A stretch of 64,000 nt of DNA, taken from the NCBI GenBank assembly GCA_008682415.1, contig VANK01000007.1, positions 124,001 through 188,000 of the forward strand. Direction: 5' to 3'. Positions 60,885 through 64,000 of the stretch are shown here, piece by piece. The notes beneath the pieces are model-generated. The model saw only the letters and a list, made by a program, of their open reading frames with translations. It was not told the origin of the DNA and ran no database searches. Position numbers and translations under genes: made by a program. The DNA is from Acidobacteria bacterium AB60 (GTDB lineage Bacteria; Acidobacteriota; Terriglobia; Terriglobales; Acidobacteriaceae). How positions within the stretch are numbered: the stretch's first letter is position 1; each line of letters begins with the position of its first letter.

Positions 60885-63715
60885 CCCCGGAACGATGGAA
60901 GCAGATTCGGGTCGTTTTCGAGAAAGCGGAATCGCTGTCTCCGGCGAACCTTAACTCGTTCCTTAATGAGGCATGCGCCAGCGACTTGGATTTGCGCGGG
61001 CAGGTCGAGTCGTTGCTGCGGGCTCGGTCGGACGCAGGCACTGGATTCATGGAAGATCCTGCGGTCAATCTGCTCGGGGAAGCCGGCGCGGCCGTGGCAA
61101 TCGCCTCCCGCATTGGGCGTAGAGTCGGGACCTACCGGGTTGTGAGTGAGATCGGCAGCGGCGGGATGGGACAGGTCTATCGCGCCGTTCGCATCGATGG
61201 ACAGTTCGATCAGCAGGTCGCCATCAAATTCGTGCGCGCCGGTATCGATTCAGCTTTCGTAATATCCCGCTTCCAGCACGAACGACAGATTCTAGCTACC
61301 TTGAATCATCCAAACATCGGCCATCTTCTTGACGGCGGCGCGACGGAAGACGGTGTGCCGTACCTGGTGATGGAATTGATCGAAGGTGAGCGGATCGACA
61401 GGTATTGCCAGAAGAATCATCTCTCTGTGTCGGATCGCCTGAGGCTATTCCTGCAAGTCTGCGAAGCAGTTGAGCATGCCCATCAGCGACTCGTCATCCA
61501 TCGCGACATCAAGCCCGGCAACATCCTCGTTACAGGAGACGGAACTCCGAAGCTGCTCGATTTTGGCATTGCCAAGATTCTGGATCCGTCCGTTGCTCCA
61601 GAGGAAACCGTAGCCAGTTCTATGACGCCGGAATACGCCAGCCCGGAGCAAATCTTCGGTGAACCGATCACAACAGGTACCGACATCTACTCGATGGGCA
61701 TGGTCCTCTACCGACTCCTCACCGGTCGCTCCCCTTATCGTCAAGGCAATACCGCACCGGCCTATTGGGCTCACGCTCACGTCGCCGCTGAGCCAAGGCG
61801 TCCCAGTCACGCTGTCGTGTCTCAGGACCCGATTAAGAGCGAAGAAGAGCTGACTGATCCGGTACTAAATCCAAGCGAACCCAATCCCGCCAGGCTGAGG
61901 CGCAAGCTCTCTGGAGATCTCGACGGCATCCTTTTGAAGGCCCTGCGCCGTGAGCCGGAGCGTCGGTATGGCACAATTCGCCAGTTCGCCGAAGACATCG
62001 AGCGTCATTTGAATGGATTGCCGGTGAGTGCCGCGAGAGGCTCCTGGATTTACACCTCACGCAAGTTTGTATCGCGCCATCGCGCGGCGGTCGCGGCCAG
62101 CGCTCTCCTGGTGCTTGCCTTGATTGCGGGAATTGGGGCAACTGGACGCCAGGCCCGGATCGCGCGCGCGGAAAGAGCGCGGGCGCAGAAGCGATTCGAT
62201 GACGTGCGTACATTTTCGAGTGCGCTGATCTTTGATGTTCACGACGCCCTGCAGGACATTCCCGGCACTACCCCAGCGCTCAACCTGCTGCTCGATCGCG
62301 CCGTTCAATATTTGGATCGCATATCGGCCGACGCCCAAGGAGATCCTGATCTCCAACGCGAACTTGCTTCGGCTTATCAGAGGTTAGCCACCGTTCAGGG
62401 TGACTCAACCACGTCGAACCTTGGGCAGGTGAGCGCGTCCAAAATCAGCTATCGCAAAGCCACTGCGCTGTTTGAGGCCGTCGCCCGTGCAAACCCGGCC
62501 AGCGCAGCTGATCAACTCAGCGTCGCGCAAATCTATCGGCAGCAGGCTATGAGTGATATCTATTATCCGGAGGGTAGGCCGGAGGTCGGTAATGCTCTTG
62601 CCATTACAGATCGCCTGATGCGAACAGACGGGCAGAATCCGCAGGTGCAAATTGAGCGAGCCATCGAGCAACAGGTTTTCGCGGCCATTCTCGACATCGA
62701 TGGTGAGCGTAGCCGCTCGGCTGAGGTATACCGCGAGAGCCTCGCGCTCGTGCTTTCCGTGGCCGAGCATGATCCTTCGTACAAGAATATCGCTGAGAGG
62801 GTGGCGAAGAGCAAGGTGCTGCTCGGCTTTGAACTGGCCCACACCTCAATGCTTGACGAAGGACAGGAAATGATCAAGGCTGGAGTGCTCGCGTACGACG
62901 AAGCGTTGAAGAAGGCTGCGCGTCCTGAGACGCGTCGCGACGAGGCGGCATCACGATACCGGCTTGGATATGTTGAGGCACTCCGCGGAGACCTGTCGCA
63001 CGCAATCGGAACCTTCACTCATATCCGTGAAGATGAGACGCCGCTCGCAAAAGCGGACCCACAGAACGTTACTTTGCAGGTCGACCTGCTCAGCACCGAC
63101 TTTGAATTGCAGCGGATCCTCATCCTGAAGGGGCGTTTCCGCGAGGCCGAAGCGGGTATCGAACGCGTCATGGCCGGGTTCCATGCTCTGCATGCCGAAG
63201 AAGACAGCGGCCCCGGCATGGGCGTGCTTTACGCATGGCTCGGAGAAGCGCAATACAGCGCCGGCGACTTCGGGCCTGCCCTCGAATCTTTCAGAAGGTC
63301 GATGGAGGAGCTTGTGAAGGACAGCGCTGACCGAGATACTCAGTGCGGCATTGTGACCGTGAACTCCAGAATTGGGGACACGCTATTGAAGTTGGGTCGC
63401 GCGGACGAGGCGGAGACAGCCTACAAAGCGGCTCTCTCAAAACTCGATCAGGAGAGTGCCATGCAGCACTCCGATATGCCCTCTCTGCTGGCATTGAGAG
63501 CGGCACATCATGGAATGGCAGAATACTGGATCTTTTCAGCTTCACAGCACGCTGGCCCACGAAACCAGCTACTGGCGAAGAGTTGCGAAGAGCTCTCTCG
63601 GGCGGAGAAGTTGAACGAACTGATTTCCTTCACCCTAGTATTCAATCCCGCCAATTTCCCGCTCATTCGAGACTCCCGTACCGCGACGTCGTGCCCTCCA
63701 ACTCGGGCACGCTAA
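60881..63715 (+). CDS. Hanks-type serine/threonine protein kinase with TPR-like C-terminus
   Basis: 944 residues. A short helical N-domain precedes the kinase (about 87-380): IGSGGMGQVYRAVRIDG P-loop, VAIKFVRAG with the ATP lysine, HRDIKPGNILVT catalytic loop, LLDFGIAKI, and TPEYASPEQIFGEP. A single TM helix (VAASALLVLALIAGIGATG, about 400-420) leads to a long extracytoplasmic helical region with repeat-like TPR spacing. Such membrane kinases signal in Acidobacteria with an ECF partner. A perfect hairpin follows at 63733. Confidence 0.95.
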   Translation: MTPERWKQIRVVFEKAESLSPANLNSFLNEACASDLDLRGQVESLLRARSDAGTGFMEDPAVNLLGEAGAAVAIASRIGRRVGTYRVVSEIGSGGMGQVYRAVRIDGQFDQQVAIKFVRAGIDSAFVISRFQHERQILATLNHPNIGHLLDGGATEDGVPYLVMELIEGERIDRYCQKNHLSVSDRLRLFLQVCEAVEHAHQRLVIHRDIKPGNILVTGDGTPKLLDFGIAKILDPSVAPEETVASSMTPEYASPEQIFGEPITTGTDIYSMGMVLYRLLTGRSPYRQGNTAPAYWAHAHVAAEPRRPSHAVVSQDPIKSEEELTDPVLNPSEPNPARLRRKLSGDLDGILLKALRREPERRYGTIRQFAEDIERHLNGLPVSAARGSWIYTSRKFVSRHRAAVAASALLVLALIAGIGATGRQARIARAERARAQKRFDDVRTFSSALIFDVHDALQDIPGTTPALNLLLDRAVQYLDRISADAQGDPDLQRELASAYQRLATVQGDSTTSNLGQVSASKISYRKATALFEAVARANPASAADQLSVAQIYRQQAMSDIYYPEGRPEVGNALAITDRLMRTDGQNPQVQIERAIEQQVFAAILDIDGERSRSAEVYRESLALVLSVAEHDPSYKNIAERVAKSKVLLGFELAHTSMLDEGQEMIKAGVLAYDEALKKAARPETRRDEAASRYRLGYVEALRGDLSHAIGTFTHIREDETPLAKADPQNVTLQVDLLSTDFELQRILILKGRFREAEAGIERVMAGFHALHAEEDSGPGMGVLYAWLGEAQYSAGDFGPALESFRRSMEELVKDSADRDTQCGIVTVNSRIGDTLLKLGRADEAETAYKAALSKLDQESAMQHSDMPSLLALRAAHHGMAEYWIFSASQHAGPRNQLLAKSCEELSRAEKLNELISFTLVFNPANFPLIRDSRTATSCPPTRAR

Positions 63716-63732
63716 GTGCATATCCGCCAATA

Positions 63733-63758
63733 GAAGACCCGCCCGGTGGCGGGTCTTC
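63733..63758 (+). terminator. Strong hairpin between convergent genes
   Basis: A perfect 11-bp stem, GAAGACCCGCC with GGCGGGTCTTC, and the loop CGGT, 18 bp after the kinase stop and 22 bp from the stop of the convergent gene. Symmetric, so usable from both strands; no T-run on either side. Confidence 0.75.
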
Positions 63759-63779
63759 CAGACTTGAGGCTCTCGGGTT

Positions 63780-64000
63780 TCATTTCGTTAATGGGATACG
63801 GGTGACGGTGCCGTCATGGTCATTCGTTACCCACAGATTCGCTCCGTCGAAGGCAGATCCGGCAGGGTATCCTCCCACAGCATAGGTGCCGAGCGTCGTT
63901 GCACTGGTGGAGATCTTCGTGACGGTTCCACTGGCTTGCTGGTTCACAACCCACATACTAGTTCCGTCGAACGTCATGGACCAGCAACCCGGTCCACCGC
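63780..64000 (-). CDS. C-terminus of a repeat (beta-propeller-like) protein, 5' end outside window
   Basis: About 73 codons, open to the window edge, ending at TAA 63780. They read in the repeat pattern GGPGCWSMTFDGTSMWVVNQQ, GTVTKIS, GGYPAGSAFDGANLWVTNDHDGTVTRIPL, with two copies of the FDGxxxWVxN strand unit spaced about 42 residues. This is typical of exported Vgb/NHL-type propellers or YVTN-like repeats. Partial; the signal peptide and number of blades are unknown. Confidence 0.8.
   Translation of the reverse strand, partial: GGPGCWSMTFDGTSMWVVNQQASGTVTKISTSATTLGTYAVGGYPAGSAFDGANLWVTNDHDGTVTRIPLTK

Overview
The window reads as the chromosome of a soil-type Acidobacteriota, most likely class Terriglobia. 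The main clues are two large FtsX/MacB-type orphan permeases (one behind a PadR regulator), an Oar-like TonB-dependent receptor with a carboxypeptidase-regulatory N-terminus facing a membrane-anchored winged-helix-like regulator, a sigma factor/Hanks-kinase-TPR pair, and high-GC flanks. The genus call is an inference from gene content only.

Layout. 1-5510: 3'-truncated PLP-dependent threonine/serine dehydratase, a secreted NTF2-like protein, RNase J, a secreted alpha/beta hydrolase and a family-4-type glycosyltransferase. 5511-15569: PadR plus permease pair, a GNAT/TetR pair divergent from a SAM methyltransferase across a palindromic operator, a secreted clan GH-A-like protein and a second permease. 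15606-22230: DUF4396 membrane protein, then a tripartite efflux operon (TolC-RND-adaptor, minus strand) whose RND pump is split in two by an apparent one-base frameshift. 22275-25225: secreted protein, remnant of a duplicated hydrolase, DUF1330 protein, intact hydrolase, and a divergent XRE/MmyB-like regulator. 25326-33276: regulator, TonB receptor, a protein of the DUF120/CTP-dependent riboflavin kinase family, and a GH20 hexosaminidase, which together suggest glycan or aminosugar scavenging. 33304-41105: LytS/LytTR two-component pair, tryptophanase-like lyase, small hypotheticals, a half-length AI-2E-family protein, CPA2 antiporter, pterin dehydratase and a secreted protein.

41316-59766: an intact tRNA-Asp followed by an approximately 18.4 kb integrated island. 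A 46-bp copy of the tRNA 3' end recurs at 59721-59766, and a tyrosine integrase lies next to the tRNA, so the boundaries are att sites. Cargo: excisionase-like HTH protein, LysR, a tiny zinc ribbon, CPBP protease, HAAS membrane protein/PadR, SRPBCC-YCII-ECF42 sigma cluster, a second RND pump with adaptor, a second LytS/LytTR pair, a sigma-factor remnant, a ParB-like protein lacking its N-domain, an XRE regulator and a Phd/PIN toxin-antitoxin pair at the far end. The island is visibly less GC-rich than its flanks. It carries two inverted repeats of identical geometry 15 kb apart and two diverged copies of a roughly 100-bp non-coding element.

59767-64000: chromosome resumes with a non-coding stretch, an ECF sigma factor translationally coupled to a serine/threonine kinase, a strong hairpin, and the C-terminus of a convergent repeat (beta-propeller-like) protein running off the window.
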